Part shown: one piece after another, positions 32,452 through 41,497 of the stretch
How positions within the stretch are numbered: position 1 is the first letter of the stretch
How the letters are laid out: each line of letters opens with the position of its first letter
From: Gammaproteobacteria bacterium
GTDB lineage: Bacteria; Pseudomonadota; Gammaproteobacteria; Burkholderiales; Burkholderiaceae_C
DNA: 41,978 bases
Assembly: GCA_025359085.1 (NCBI GenBank)
Contig: JANYHL010000086.1
Coordinates: forward strand, 1-41,978
Direction of reading: 5' to 3'
The notes under the pieces: model-generated
Seen by the model: the letters and a program-made list of their open reading frames with translations, nothing else
Database searches by the model: none
What the model was told of the DNA's origin: nothing
Position numbers and translations under genes: made by a program

Positions 32452-33570
32452 ATGACCACCGCTCACGCTTCTGGCCGTCGAAAATTTATAACAAATTCGG
32501 CGCTAGCCCTTGCTGCATCTGCGCTACCCACTATCAATTTTGCACAATCCAGCGAGCGCAAGTTTGCGCCACGACCGGGCCGGTGGCGCACTTTTGACGT
32601 CACCACCCGGGTCGACCTGGCCCCGCCGCAGGGCGCCACCCGCCTCTGGCTGCCGATCCCGTGCGTCAACACCGACTGGCAGCAGTCGCTGCAGAGCGGC
32701 TTTAGCAGCAACGGCGAGACCGTCCTGAGCAGTGACGGCCAGCAGGGCGTGCGCCTGCTTTATGTGGCTTTCGCTGCCGACGTGGCCCAGCCCTTTGTCG
32801 AGCTCACCAGCCGCATCCAGACGCAAGATCGTGCCACCGCCTGGGCCCAAAAACAAAACGTGCGGGAAGACGCGGCCACGCTGCACGCCTACACCGTCGG
32901 CACCCGCCTGCTGCCGGTCGATGGCATCGTGCGCCAGACCGCGCAGGCCGCCACCCGGGGCGCCCGCAGCGACGTTGAGAAAGCGCAAAAACTGTATGAC
33001 TGGATCGTGGCCAACACCTTTCGCGAGCCGAAAATGCGCGGCTGTGGCGAAGGCGACATCAAGACCATGTTGGAAACCGGCAACCTGGGCGGCAAGTGCG
33101 CCGACCTGAACGCCTTGTTTGTCGGCCTTTGCCGCGCCGTCGGCCTGCCCGCGCGCGATGTTTATGGCTTGCGCGTGGCCCCCAGCGCTTTTGGCTACCG
33201 GGAGCTCGGTGGCAACCCGGCCCAGCTGGCGAGCGCACAGCATTGCCGCGCCGAGGTCTTCCTCCAGGGCTACGGCTGGGTGGCGATGGACCCGGCCGAC
33301 GTGACCAAGGTGATGCGCATGGAAACGCCGGAGTGGATCAAATCGCCGCAACACGCTTTGGTGGCGCCGGTCAAGCAGGCGCTGTTTGGCGGCTGGGAAG
33401 GCAACTGGATAGCCTTCAACACGGCGCATGACGTCAGCCTGCCGCATGCCCAGGGCGCCCAAGTCGGCTTCTTCATGTACCCGATGGCCGAAAACGACGC
33501 CGGGCAGCTGGACTCCTACGCGCCCGACCGCTTCAAATACCAGATCAGCGCCCAGGAAATCAAGGCCTGA
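32452..33570 (+). CDS. transglutaminase-like protein with Tat signal
   Basis: A 372-residue exported protein. Residues 9-10 are Arg-Arg in GRRKFITNSALALAASALP, a Tat-type signal with cleavage near NFA. The body has a transglutaminase/protease-like core: Cys in GGKCADLNALFVGLCRAVG, His in AQHCRAEVFLQGYGW and Asp in AMDPADV, the Cys-His-Asp triad. The substrate is unknown; family members act as peptidases or cross-linkers in the envelope. GGAG nine bases before the ATG at 32452 is the ribosome site. The Tat hydrophobic region is coded by the dispersed element, so this signal peptide may have arisen or been remodelled by its insertion. The next gene, pstS, is separated by the Pho box. Confidence 0.82.
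   Translation: MTTAHASGRRKFITNSALALAASALPTINFAQSSERKFAPRPGRWRTFDVTTRVDLAPPQGATRLWLPIPCVNTDWQQSLQSGFSSNGETVLSSDGQQGVRLLYVAFAADVAQPFVELTSRIQTQDRATAWAQKQNVREDAATLHAYTVGTRLLPVDGIVRQTAQAATRGARSDVEKAQKLYDWIVANTFREPKMRGCGEGDIKTMLETGNLGGKCADLNALFVGLCRAVGLPARDVYGLRVAPSAFGYRELGGNPAQLASAQHCRAEVFLQGYGWVAMDPADVTKVMRMETPEWIKSPQHALVAPVKQALFGGWEGNWIAFNTAHDVSLPHAQGAQVGFFMYPMAENDAGQLDSYAPDRFKYQISAQEIKA
32481..32541 (-). repeat. dispersed palindromic element coding the Tat signal core
   Basis: The plus strand reads AAAATTTATAACAAATTCGG, CGCTAGCCCTTGCTGCATCT, GCGCTACCCACTATCAATTT. On the minus strand this gives TAGTGGGTAGCGC, then AAGGGCTAGCGCCGAATTTG, the usual arms. It codes residues about 11-30 of the transglutaminase-like protein in frame. 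Confidence 0.8.
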
Positions 33571-33596
33571 CCCGGCCACGCAGCGAAGCTTGCGAG

Positions 33597-33625
33597 TTGT
33601 CACACCACTGTCACACAAGCTTCAT
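33597..33625 (+). promoter_or_regulatory. Pho box upstream of pstS
   Basis: Three heptamers at 11-base spacing: TTGTCAC (33597-33603), CTGTCAC (33608-33614) and GCTTCAT (33619-33625), separated by ACCA and ACAA. This matches the PhoB box consensus CTGTCAT with 4-base spacers, with the first two units strong. PhoB, encoded downstream in the same run, should activate pstS from here when phosphate is low. Confidence 0.82.
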
Positions 33626-33678
33626 ACAGTCACCGCGTGTCCAGAGATTCTCTTTCACTCCTCATAAAAGGTATTCCG

Positions 33679-34722
33679 ATGAAAACCAGTTTCAAAATTG
33701 CTTTGCTTGGCTTGACCAGCCTCGCCAGCCTGTCCTGCGCGACGCTGGCCAGCGCACAGGAAATCACGGGCGCGGGCGCCACCTTCCCGGCGCCGTTGTA
33801 TGCCAAATGGGCGGCCGACTACAACAAGGCCACCGGTGTCAGGATCAACTACCAGTCGGTCGGATCGGGTGCGGGCATCAAGCAGATTGACTCCAAAACA
33901 GTGGCTTTTGGCGCCTCAGACATGCCGCAAACCGACGAGGTGCTCAAGGCCAAAGGACAATTTCAGTTCCCCACCGTGATCGGCGGCACCGTGCCGGTGA
34001 TTAACATCAAGGGCATTGCACCCGGTCAAATGAAGCTCGACGGCCAGGTGTTGGGCGACATCTACCTGGGCAAGATCACCAAATGGAATGACGCCGCCAT
34101 CAAGGCGCTGAACCCCGGCCTGGCGCTGCCGGATGCCGCGATTGCCCCGGTGCGCCGGGCTGACGGTTCGGGCACCACCTTCAATTTCACCAATTACCTG
34201 AGCCGCGTTCATCCCGAATGGAAGGCCAAGGTGGGGGAAGGCACGGCGGTGAACTGGCCGGTGGGTGCCGGTGGCAAGGGCAACGAAGGCGTGGCGGCCT
34301 TTGTCAACCGTTTGCCCAACTCGATTGGCTATGTCGAGTACTCGTACGTCAAGCAAAACAAGATGACCTACACGCTGATGAAGAACAAGGACGGCGACTT
34401 TGTGGCGCCCGATGATGAGGCGTTCAAGGCGGCAGCGGCCGGCGCCGACTGGAACAAATCCTTCTACCAGCTCATCACCAACCAGCCTGGCAAGAACGCC
34501 TGGCCCATTTCCACGGCCACCTTCATCCTGATGCACCTCAAGCAGGACAAGCCCGCCGAGGCGACCGAAGCCTTCAAGTTCTTCTCCTGGGCGTTCAAGA
34601 ACGGCGGCAAGATTGCGGCTGATCTGGACTACGTGCCCATGCCCAGCAACGTGATCGGAACGATTGAGAAGGTTTGGGGCCAGGTGACCGATACCGCTGG
34701 CAAGCCCGTGGCCTTGAAGTAA
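33679..34722 (+). CDS. pstS: phosphate ABC transporter, phosphate-binding protein
   Basis: A 347-residue periplasmic phosphate-binding protein. A Sec signal peptide of 27 residues ends [10 protein letters not shown] before [18 protein letters not shown], the standard mature start. Other binding-site text is [24 protein letters not shown] and [13 protein letters not shown]. The start ATG at 33679 follows AAAAGG and a 29-base Pho box lies 54 bases upstream, so it is first in a PhoB-regulated run. It delivers phosphate to the PstC/PstA channel. Length and motifs are normal. Confidence 0.96.
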   Translation: MKTSFKIALLGLTSLASLSCATLASAQEITGAGATFPAPLYAKWAADYNKATGVRINYQSVGSGAGIKQIDSKTVAFGASDMPQTDEVLKAKGQFQFPTVIGGTVPVINIKGIAPGQMKLDGQVLGDIYLGKITKWNDAAIKALNPGLALPDAAIAPVRRADGSGTTFNFTNYLSRVHPEWKAKVGEGTAVNWPVGAGGKGNEGVAAFVNRLPNSIGYVEYSYVKQNKMTYTLMKNKDGDFVAPDDEAFKAAAAGADWNKSFYQLITNQPGKNAWPISTATFILMHLKQDKPAEATEAFKFFSWAFKNGGKIAADLDYVPMPSNVIGTIEKVWGQVTDTAGKPVALK

Positions 34723-34820
34723 GCGCTCAGGCAATTCTTGCAAAGGGCGAGGGCGTGTCAACTACACTTCCGGCGAACCAGATACCTCTCAACCTGTCCG
34801 ACCAGTCTTCCGAACGTGCT

Positions 34821-35786
34821 ATGACCCATCCTTCCCCGCTGAAAGCGGCCCGCTCGGGCCCGATGGCGGACCGCATTTTTGGCTGGCTGGCCAAGGGGGC
34901 GGCCCTCTTTACGCTGGGCATGCTGATTGCCATTCTGGCGTCGCTGACCGTCAGCGCCTGGCCCGCCATCGACAAGTATGGCCTGGGCTTTCTCACCAGC
35001 ACCACCTGGGACCCGGTCAAGGAGGAGTTTGGCGGCCTGGTGATGATTTACGGCACCTTGATGACCTCGTTCATTGCGCTGCTGATCGCCGTGCCGGTGA
35101 GTTTTGGCATCGCCCTGTTCCTGACCGAGATGGCACCGGCCTGGCTCAAGCGCCCGCTCGGTACCGCCATTGAATTGCTGGCGGCGATTCCGTCGATTGT
35201 CTATGGCATGTGGGGTTTGCTGGTGTTTGGGCCGATCTTGGCCACCTATGTGCAGCAGCCCTTGCAGGCGATGTTTCATGACGTGCCGTATCTGGGTGCC
35301 TTTTTTTCCGGCCCGCCGGTGGGCATCGGTATTCTTTCGGCTGGCATCATTCTGGCGATCATGATTATTCCGTTTATCGCGGCGGTGATGCGCGACGTCT
35401 TTGAAGTGACACCGACCCTGCTCAAGGAATCGGCCTACGGGCTGGGGGCCACCACCTGGGAGGTGGTCTCGACCGTGGTGCTGCCCTACACCAAGGCCGG
35501 CGTCATTGGTGGCATCATGCTGGGCCTGGGGCGGGCCATCGGCGAGACCATGGCCGTCACCTTTGTCATCGGCAACTTCAACCAGCTTGATTCGTTGAGC
35601 CTGTTCCAAGCCGCCAACAGCATCACCTCGGCCCTGGCCAATGAGTTTGCGGAAGCGGGTGAAGGCCTGCACCAGGCGTCGCTGATGTACCTCGGTCTGG
35701 TGCTGTTTTTCATCACTTTTGTGGTGTTGACCCTGTCGAAAATTTTGTTGGCGCAGCTGAAGAAGGGTGAAGGGGCCAAGACATGA
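34821..35786 (+). CDS. pstC: phosphate ABC transporter permease
   Basis: A 321-residue inner-membrane permease with about six hydrophobic segments. The EAA loop is [20 protein letters not shown]. PstC-typical text includes [19 protein letters not shown] and [16 protein letters not shown]. The ATG at 34821 is chosen; the frame runs back to 34674 into pstS, which is unlikely, and no strong ribosome site is present. It overlaps pstA by ATGA. It works with PstA to move phosphate across the inner membrane and is also part of the phosphate-sensing complex with PhoU and PhoR. Confidence 0.94.
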   Translation: MTHPSPLKAARSGPMADRIFGWLAKGAALFTLGMLIAILASLTVSAWPAIDKYGLGFLTSTTWDPVKEEFGGLVMIYGTLMTSFIALLIAVPVSFGIALFLTEMAPAWLKRPLGTAIELLAAIPSIVYGMWGLLVFGPILATYVQQPLQAMFHDVPYLGAFFSGPPVGIGILSAGIILAIMIIPFIAAVMRDVFEVTPTLLKESAYGLGATTWEVVSTVVLPYTKAGVIGGIMLGLGRAIGETMAVTFVIGNFNQLDSLSLFQAANSITSALANEFAEAGEGLHQASLMYLGLVLFFITFVVLTLSKILLAQLKKGEGAKT

Positions 35787-36667
35787 ACACCCCTGAATTC
35801 CTATTGCAGATGCAGACGCTGGAGCAGACGCGCTTGGCCCGCTATGCGCAGCGAAAATTGATCAACCGGGTCGCGCTCACCCTGTCCTTGCTGGCCATGG
35901 CCTTTGGCTTGTTCTGGCTGGCCTGGATTTTGTTTGAAACCATTCGACTGGGCGTGAGCGGACTCAACCTCGCCACCCTGACCCAGATGACGCCCCCGCC
36001 CAACGACGAAGGCGGCCTGGCCAACGCCATTTATGGCTCGTTTCTGATGGTGCTGCTCGCCACCTTTGTCGGTACGCCGATCGGCATCATGGCCGGCATT
36101 TACCTGGCCGAGTTCGAGTCCAAAGGCTGGCTGGCCAGCACCACGCGCTTTGTCAACGACATCCTGCTGTCGGCCCCCAGCATTGTGATTGGCCTGTTTG
36201 TCTATGCCGTGGTGGTGACGCGCTTCAAGTCATTCTCTGGCTACGCCGGCATCATGGCGCTGGCGCTGATCGTGATCCCGGTGGTCATTCGCACCACCGA
36301 AAACATGCTGCAACTGGTGCCAGCGGGTTTGCGCGAAGCCGCCTATGCGCTCGGGGCACCGAAATGGAAAGTCATCATCAGCATCACCTTGCGGGCGTCC
36401 CGGGCGGGGGTGTTGACCGGCATTTTGCTGGCGGTGGCGCGCATCGCCGGTGAGACCGCGCCCTTGCTGTTTACGGCCCTCTCCAACCAGTTCTGGACAT
36501 CGAGCCTGAGTGGGCCGATGGCGAGTTTGCCGGTCACCATTTTCAAGTTCGCCATGAGCCCGTACGAGAACTGGCAAAAACTGGCCTGGGCCGGTGTCTT
36601 CATCATCACCATGGCGGTGCTCGGACTCAATATTCTGGCCCGGGTGCTGACCCGCAGCAAGACCTGA
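35783..36667 (+). CDS. pstA: phosphate ABC transporter permease
   Basis: A 294-residue permease with six predicted hydrophobic segments, starting at the ATGA overlap with pstC. Typical PstA text: [36 protein letters not shown] and the EAA loop [19 protein letters not shown]. It completes the transport channel. The gap to pstB is 38 bases, and the genes are clearly co-transcribed. Nothing is unusual in length or residues. Confidence 0.95.
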   Translation: MNTPEFLLQMQTLEQTRLARYAQRKLINRVALTLSLLAMAFGLFWLAWILFETIRLGVSGLNLATLTQMTPPPNDEGGLANAIYGSFLMVLLATFVGTPIGIMAGIYLAEFESKGWLASTTRFVNDILLSAPSIVIGLFVYAVVVTRFKSFSGYAGIMALALIVIPVVIRTTENMLQLVPAGLREAAYALGAPKWKVIISITLRASRAGVLTGILLAVARIAGETAPLLFTALSNQFWTSSLSGPMASLPVTIFKFAMSPYENWQKLAWAGVFIITMAVLGLNILARVLTRSKT

Positions 36668-36705
36668 GCCCATCCAGCTAAAAATTCCAGAACAGATCCA
36701 ATACC

Positions 36706-37485
36706 ATGACTGCTGCCATCGCCACCCCTGAGAGGTCCAAGATTTCCGTCAAGAACCTGGATTTTTTTTACGGCAAGTTCCACGCCCTCAAAAATATCAG
36801 CCTGGATATCCCGGAACACAAAGTAACGGCCTTTATTGGCCCGTCGGGCTGTGGCAAATCCACCCTGTTGCGTGTTTTCAATCGCATGTTCGAGTTGTAT
36901 CCGGAGCAACGCGCGGAAGGTGAAATTTTGCTGGATGGCGAAAATCTGCTGACCAGCAAAAAGGATGTGGCGCTGCTGCGGGCCAAGGTCGGCATGGTGT
37001 TCCAGAAGCCAACGCCATTTCCGATGTCGATTTTCGACAACATTGCCTTCGGCGTAAAACTGTTTGAGTCGCTCAACACCACCGACCTGGAGGAGCGCGT
37101 TGAGTGGGCCTTGCGCAAGGCAGCCTTGTGGAGCGAAGTTAAAGACAAGTTGACCCAGAGCGGCTCCAGCCTCTCGGGCGGGCAGCAGCAGCGTCTGTGC
37201 ATTGCACGCGGCATCGCCATCAAGCCCGAGGTGCTGCTGCTCGACGAGCCGTGCTCGGCACTCGACCCGATTTCGACCGCAAAAATCGAGGAGCTGATCA
37301 CGGAGCTCAAAAGTGACTACACGGTGGTCATCGTGACCCACAACATGCAGCAAGCGGCACGTTGCAGTGATTACACCGCCTATATGTATCTGGGTGACTT
37401 GATGGAGTTTGGTGCCACCGAGCAAATATTTTTCAAGCCCACGCGCAAGGAAACCGAAGATTACATTACCGGCAGGTTTGGTTGA
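36706..37485 (+). CDS. pstB: phosphate ABC transporter ATP-binding protein
   Basis: A 259-residue ATPase that powers phosphate import. Walker A is GPSGCGKST, the signature is [16 protein letters not shown], Walker B is [13 protein letters not shown], and the H-loop is [19 protein letters not shown]. The Q-loop [15 protein letters not shown] is diagnostic of PstB. It lies 38 bases after pstA and 76 before phoU. Length is normal for the family. Confidence 0.96.
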   Translation: MTAAIATPERSKISVKNLDFFYGKFHALKNISLDIPEHKVTAFIGPSGCGKSTLLRVFNRMFELYPEQRAEGEILLDGENLLTSKKDVALLRAKVGMVFQKPTPFPMSIFDNIAFGVKLFESLNTTDLEERVEWALRKAALWSEVKDKLTQSGSSLSGGQQQRLCIARGIAIKPEVLLLDEPCSALDPISTAKIEELITELKSDYTVVIVTHNMQQAARCSDYTAYMYLGDLMEFGATEQIFFKPTRKETEDYITGRFG

Positions 37486-37507
37486 ACCTGAGATAGTGTG
37501 CGACCAA

Positions 37508-37549
37508 CCGCAGCGACGCAACTGGGCCAACTCTGTCCCCAACTGATTA
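37508..37549 (+). repeat. dispersed leader repeat, copy 2 (CTCTGTCCCCAACTGATTA)
   Basis: CCGCAG at 37508 and CTCTGTCCCCAACTGATTA at 37531-37549 match the copy at 15081-15123. It fills most of the pstB-phoU gap and stops just before the AAGGAAG ribosome site of phoU. Confidence 0.7.
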
Positions 37550-37561
37550 GAAGGAAGTCAC

Positions 37562-38263
37562 ATGCCAGATAAACATCTCTCCACCCAGTTTGACAGCGAA
37601 CTCAGCGCGGTCTCGACCCGCGTCATGGAAATGGGCGGCCTGGTCGAATCGCAGATTCAGCAGGCGATTTATGCCTTGTCGCAGTTCAGCGTTGAAGTGG
37701 CCAACGAAGTCACGTCCACCGAGGCCCGCGTCAACGCGCTGGAAGTGGATATTGACCGTGAGCTCGCCAGCATCATCGCCCGGCGTCAGCCGACCGCGCG
37801 TGATCTGCGCTTGTTGATGGCCATCTCCAAAACCACCGCCAATCTGGAACGCGTCGGCGACGAGGCCGAAAAAATTGCGCGCATGGTTCGCTCCATCATC
37901 CAAAGTGGCGGCCCCCGTTCGCTCCCGGCCAATGAACTGCGGGTAGTGGCCGATATGGCCTCGGGCTTGCTGCGCAAGGCGCTCGATGCGTTTGCCCGCC
38001 TCGACACGACTGCGGCGGTGGCGATCCTGAAAGAAGACGATCTGATCGACGAGGAGTTCAACGGCTTTGTGCGCAAGCTCATCACCTACATGATGGAAGA
38101 CCCGCGCATGATTTCACCCAGCCTGGACTTGCTGTTTCTGGCCAAGGCCCTGGAGCGCATTGGCGACCACGCCAAAAACATTGCCGAATTCATCATCTAT
38201 GTGGTCAAGGGTGCGGATGTCCGCCACACCTCGATGGAACAGATTGAGTCCGTCGTGCGATGA
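37562..38263 (+). CDS. phoU: phosphate signalling complex protein PhoU
   Basis: A 233-residue helical protein with two PhoU domains (residues about 15-105 and 120-215). It links the Pst transporter to PhoR and keeps the regulon off when phosphate is plentiful. Typical text is NALEVDIDRELASIIARRQP, LERVGDEAEKIARMV and LERIGDHAKNIAEFIIYVV; the Asp/Glu in these repeats bind metal clusters in characterised family members. AAGGAAG four bases before the ATG at 37562 is a good ribosome site. The stop overlaps phoB as ATGA. Confidence 0.95.
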   Translation: MPDKHLSTQFDSELSAVSTRVMEMGGLVESQIQQAIYALSQFSVEVANEVTSTEARVNALEVDIDRELASIIARRQPTARDLRLLMAISKTTANLERVGDEAEKIARMVRSIIQSGGPRSLPANELRVVADMASGLLRKALDAFARLDTTAAVAILKEDDLIDEEFNGFVRKLITYMMEDPRMISPSLDLLFLAKALERIGDHAKNIAEFIIYVVKGADVRHTSMEQIESVVR

Positions 38264-38982
38264 GACAGCCGCCGGGCGTTTTGATTGTGGAAGATGAGCC
38301 CGCCATTGCCGAGCTGATCGCTGTCAACCTGCGCCATAACGGCTTCCGCCCGACCTGGGCCATGGACAGCGCCAGCGCCCAGCGCGAACTCGATGCGGTG
38401 TTGCCGGACGTGATTTTGCTCGACTGGATGCTGCCCGGCGAGAGCGGCTTGCTGCTGGCCAAACGCTGGCGCGCCCACCCGCGCACCAAGGCCGTGCCCA
38501 TCATCATGCTGACCGCCCGTGGCGATGAAGCGGACCGCGTCGCGGGTCTGGATGCCGGCGCGGACGACTACATTGCCAAACCGTTTTCCACCAAGGAGCT
38601 GCTGGCGCGCGTGCGTGCCGTGCTGCGCCGACGCGCCCCCGAGCAGGTCGGCGCCGTCGTCCGCGTGGGCGACCTGTTGCTGGATGGTGCCACTTACCGT
38701 GTGTCGTTTGCTGATCAAAAACTCAAGCTCGGGCCGACCAGATTCAAGTTATTGCAGTATCTGATGAGCCATGCCGAGCGTGTCCACAGCCGTTCGCAGT
38801 TGCTCGACAAGGTCTGGGGCGACCACGTTTTCATTGAGGAGCGCACGGTCGATGTGCACGTCAAGCGTTTGCGCGAGGCGCTCGGCCCCCAGGCCGGCCT
38901 GATGATAGAAACCGTACGCGGTGCGGGCTACCGGCTGACGGCGCCAGCGACGCTGCCCACGCCGGTGCAGGCCAGCGCGTGA
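38260..38982 (+). CDS. phoB: phosphate regulon response regulator PhoB
   Basis: A 240-residue OmpR/PhoB-type regulator. The receiver domain (residues 1-120) has acidic pair EDEP, phospho-acceptor Asp55 in LLDWMLPGESG, Thr in MLTARGDEAD and Lys in DDYIAKPFSTKELLARV. The C-terminal winged helix (residues about 140-230) has RSQLLDKVWGDHVFIEERTV. It should bind the Pho box upstream of pstS. It starts at the ATGA overlap with phoU, which couples its translation to that gene. A C-terminal tail of about 10 residues (PTPVQASA) is non-conserved. Confidence 0.95.
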   Translation: MRQPPGVLIVEDEPAIAELIAVNLRHNGFRPTWAMDSASAQRELDAVLPDVILLDWMLPGESGLLLAKRWRAHPRTKAVPIIMLTARGDEADRVAGLDAGADDYIAKPFSTKELLARVRAVLRRRAPEQVGAVVRVGDLLLDGATYRVSFADQKLKLGPTRFKLLQYLMSHAERVHSRSQLLDKVWGDHVFIEERTVDVHVKRLREALGPQAGLMIETVRGAGYRLTAPATLPTPVQASA

Positions 38983-39027
38983 TTCAACGCAAGTTGAGCG
39001 TTGCTTGGCTGTAGCCGCCGTCGCATC

Positions 39028-40374
39028 GTGTTTTTTCGCTTCTTTTCTTTCATCGCGTGCCAGCTGGCCGGTGGCTTGGCCGGCTGGTATGCGACCTCGT
39101 CCACCCACACCGCAACGAGCGAGCTGGTCGGCATCCTGGCGGGTGTCGTGCTGGGCGGAGTGGCCTGGTTTCTGCTTGATATCTCGCGCGGCGCGCGCTT
39201 GTTGCACTGGTTGCGTGTCGGTGACGCCTCGGATGTCGCCCTGCGCACCGGTCTATGGGGCGAGGTGTCGGATCGGACCCGGCGTCTGATTCGGGCCCGG
39301 GAGCAAATGACGCTGGAGAGCCAGCATCGGCTGCAGGACTTTTTGTCCGCGTTGCAGGCCTCGCCCAATGGAGTGTTGCTGCTTGATGCACAGGGTCAGA
39401 TCGAGTGGCTGAACCAGACCGCGGCCTTGCATTTTGGTCTGGATGCGCAGCGCGACTTGCTGCAGCACTTGGGCAATCTGGTGCGCGACCCCGGTTTCGC
39501 GCGCTACTTTGCCCGCCGCGATTACCGCCAGGGACTCATCATGCCCGGGCGCGAGAACACAGCGACACGACCGGTCAAGCTGTCGGTCCATCTGTACCCC
39601 TATGGCGAAGGGCGGCTGCTGCTGCTCTCCAGCGACATCACCGCCGTCGAGCAGGCCGAAGCCATGCGGCGTGATTTTGTCGCCAATGTCTCACACGAGA
39701 TTCGCACACCGTTGACCGTGCTGGCCGGCTTTGTCGAAACGCTGCAGACCTTGCCCCTGAACGACGCGGAGCGCGAACGCTATCTGGCCTTGATGGCGCA
39801 GCAGGCCGGGCGCATGCAGACACTGGTCCATGACCTGCTGGTGCTGTCGCGCCTGGAAGGCAGTCCACCGCCCAGCGACGCCGAGGGCATCGCCGTGCCG
39901 ACCCTGATGCACCAACTCGAGCAGGATGGTCGCGCCCTGTCAGCAGTGCTGAGCCCGACCTGCGAGCCTTTGCACCGGCTGGTGTTCGAGACTTCGCTCA
40001 GCGGCGAGATCATGGGCGCGCCCAGCGAACTGCTCAGCGCGCTGGGTAACCTGGTCAGCAACGCCATTCGCTACACGCCCAGCGGCGGGCAAATTGAGGT
40101 GCGAGCGCGTCTGTTGGCGGACGACCGGGCGGAGTTTTCCGTGTCGGATACCGGTCCCGGTATTGCCCCGGAACACATTCCGCGCCTGACCGAGCGTTTT
40201 TACCGGGTCGACCTGAGCCGCTCAAGAGATACCGGGGGCACCGGGCTCGGTTTGGCGATCGTCAAACATGTGGCGCAGCGCCACGGTGCTGAGTTGACGA
40301 TTCAAAGTACGCCGGGCAAAGGCTCGGTCTTCAGGATTATCTTTCCGTCCAGCCGAGTCAGACTGTCGCCTTAG
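39028..40374 (+). CDS. phoR: phosphate regulon sensor kinase PhoR
   Basis: A membrane histidine kinase of 448 residues if it starts at GTG 39028; TTG at 39001 is the alternative, adding nine residues. Neither has a good ribosome site, and a stop at 38995 bars anything longer. Two membrane segments (residues about 1-50) lead to a PAS domain (residues about 95-205). The kinase part has the H-box VANVSHEIRTPLTVLAG with phospho-accepting His223, the N-box LVSNAIRYTPSGG, the G1 box DTGPGIAPEHIPRL and G2 GGTGLGLAIVKHVAQRHG. It phosphorylates PhoB in low phosphate. The stop interlocks with that of srkA within TTAG at 40371-40374. Confidence 0.92.
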   Translation: MFFRFFSFIACQLAGGLAGWYATSSTHTATSELVGILAGVVLGGVAWFLLDISRGARLLHWLRVGDASDVALRTGLWGEVSDRTRRLIRAREQMTLESQHRLQDFLSALQASPNGVLLLDAQGQIEWLNQTAALHFGLDAQRDLLQHLGNLVRDPGFARYFARRDYRQGLIMPGRENTATRPVKLSVHLYPYGEGRLLLLSSDITAVEQAEAMRRDFVANVSHEIRTPLTVLAGFVETLQTLPLNDAERERYLALMAQQAGRMQTLVHDLLVLSRLEGSPPPSDAEGIAVPTLMHQLEQDGRALSAVLSPTCEPLHRLVFETSLSGEIMGAPSELLSALGNLVSNAIRYTPSGGQIEVRARLLADDRAEFSVSDTGPGIAPEHIPRLTERFYRVDLSRSRDTGGTGLGLAIVKHVAQRHGAELTIQSTPGKGSVFRIIFPSSRVRLSP

Positions 40375-41426
40375 ACCAGCAGCGGGTCTTCCTGCATCGC
40401 TTCCAGTTGCTCCTGCAGCATCTGCACCTGGCCCTGCCAGTAGTCACTTGAGCCAAACCATGGAAAATTAATGGGGAAAGTCGGGTCGCTCCAGCGCCGC
40501 GCCAGCCAGGCGCTGTAGTGGATCAGACGCAAGGTGCGCAGCGGCTCGATCAGCGCCAGTTCGCGCCGGTCAAATTCACGGAACTGCTCGTAACCGTCCA
40601 CCAGGCAGCCCAGTTGACGCGTGCGCTGCGCGCGGTCGCCACTGAGCAGCATCCACAGGTCTTGCACGGCCGGGCCGCTGCGGGCGTCATCCAGATCAAC
40701 AAAGTGCGGGCCGGGACCAGCGCTTGCGGCGGCGTCCAGCGGTGTCCAAAGAATGTTGCCGGGATGACAGTCGCCGTGCAGGCGCAATTGCCTGATCGGT
40801 TCGAAATAGGGGTCATTTTGACCTGTAGCCCCCGTCAAACATGCGTGAGTAGCTATGATATCAAGAGCATCTTGCGACGCCTTGGCCCACGCCGACTGCA
40901 CATCGAGCGGTATCTGGTCGTGACCCAGCAGCCAAGCACGCGAGTCGACGCCAAAGCTTTGCAGATCCAGCACGGGACGGCCGGCAAAGGGCTTGGCAGC
41001 ACCCACGGTGTGAATGCGGGCCAGAAAGCGGCCAATCCACTCCAGCACCTCGGGGTCGTCGAGCTCGGGGGGTCGCCCGCCCCGGCTCGGACTGACGCTG
41101 AAAGCAAAGCCAGCAAAGTGATTGAGCGTGCTGCCCTTGAGCAGCAGCGGGCCCACCACCGGAATTTCGGCCGTCATCAGTTCGGCAGAAAAGGCGTGCT
41201 CTTCCAGAATTTGCGCCTCGCTCCATCGCTTGGGCCGGTAAAACTTGGCGACCACCACCGCGCCGTCTTCCAGGTGCAATTGATAAACCCGGTTCTCGTA
41301 CGAGCTCAGGGCCAGCAAGCGACCGTCGCCATACAGGCCGACGCTGGCCAGCGCGTCCATCACCACATCGGGCGTGAGCGATTCATAAGCATGAGGGGCT
41401 GAAGATGACGGCAAAGGTGCAAACAT
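40371..41426 (-). CDS. srkA: stress response serine/threonine protein kinase SrkA (YihE/RdoA family)
   Basis: A 351-residue kinase of the aminoglycoside-phosphotransferase-like fold. Motifs are ENRVYQLHLEDGAVVVAKFY with the ATP-site Lys, the catalytic HGDCHPGNILW, and the metal-binding FVDLDDARSGP. SrkA protects against stress-induced death, acting against the MazF pathway in E. coli. Residues about 188-205 are coded by an in-frame copy of the dispersed element, giving the odd stretch IIATHACLTGATGQNDPYFE just before the catalytic loop. The gene follows the rRNA operon end on the same strand. An inverted repeat lies 70-90 bases upstream of its start. Confidence 0.9.
   Translation of the reverse strand: MFAPLPSSSAPHAYESLTPDVVMDALASVGLYGDGRLLALSSYENRVYQLHLEDGAVVVAKFYRPKRWSEAQILEEHAFSAELMTAEIPVVGPLLLKGSTLNHFAGFAFSVSPSRGGRPPELDDPEVLEWIGRFLARIHTVGAAKPFAGRPVLDLQSFGVDSRAWLLGHDQIPLDVQSAWAKASQDALDIIATHACLTGATGQNDPYFEPIRQLRLHGDCHPGNILWTPLDAAASAGPGPHFVDLDDARSGPAVQDLWMLLSGDRAQRTRQLGCLVDGYEQFREFDRRELALIEPLRTLRLIHYSAWLARRWSDPTFPINFPWFGSSDYWQGQVQMLQEQLEAMQEDPLLV
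40812..40865 (-). repeat. dispersed palindromic element, in-frame copy inside srkA
   Basis: On the minus strand it reads ATATCATAGCTACTCACGCA, TGTTTGACGGGGGCTACAGG, TCAAAATGAC. It shares the exact 16-mer TAGCTACTCACGCATG with the alaS-TlpA spacer copy. It keeps the srkA frame. Confidence 0.85.
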
Positions 41427-41497
41427 GGGTCCATTGTCGCGTCTGCCGCGCCGCGTCGCAAGGCGGGGCGGCGGAAGGAAAATTCCTGATGTCGAAT

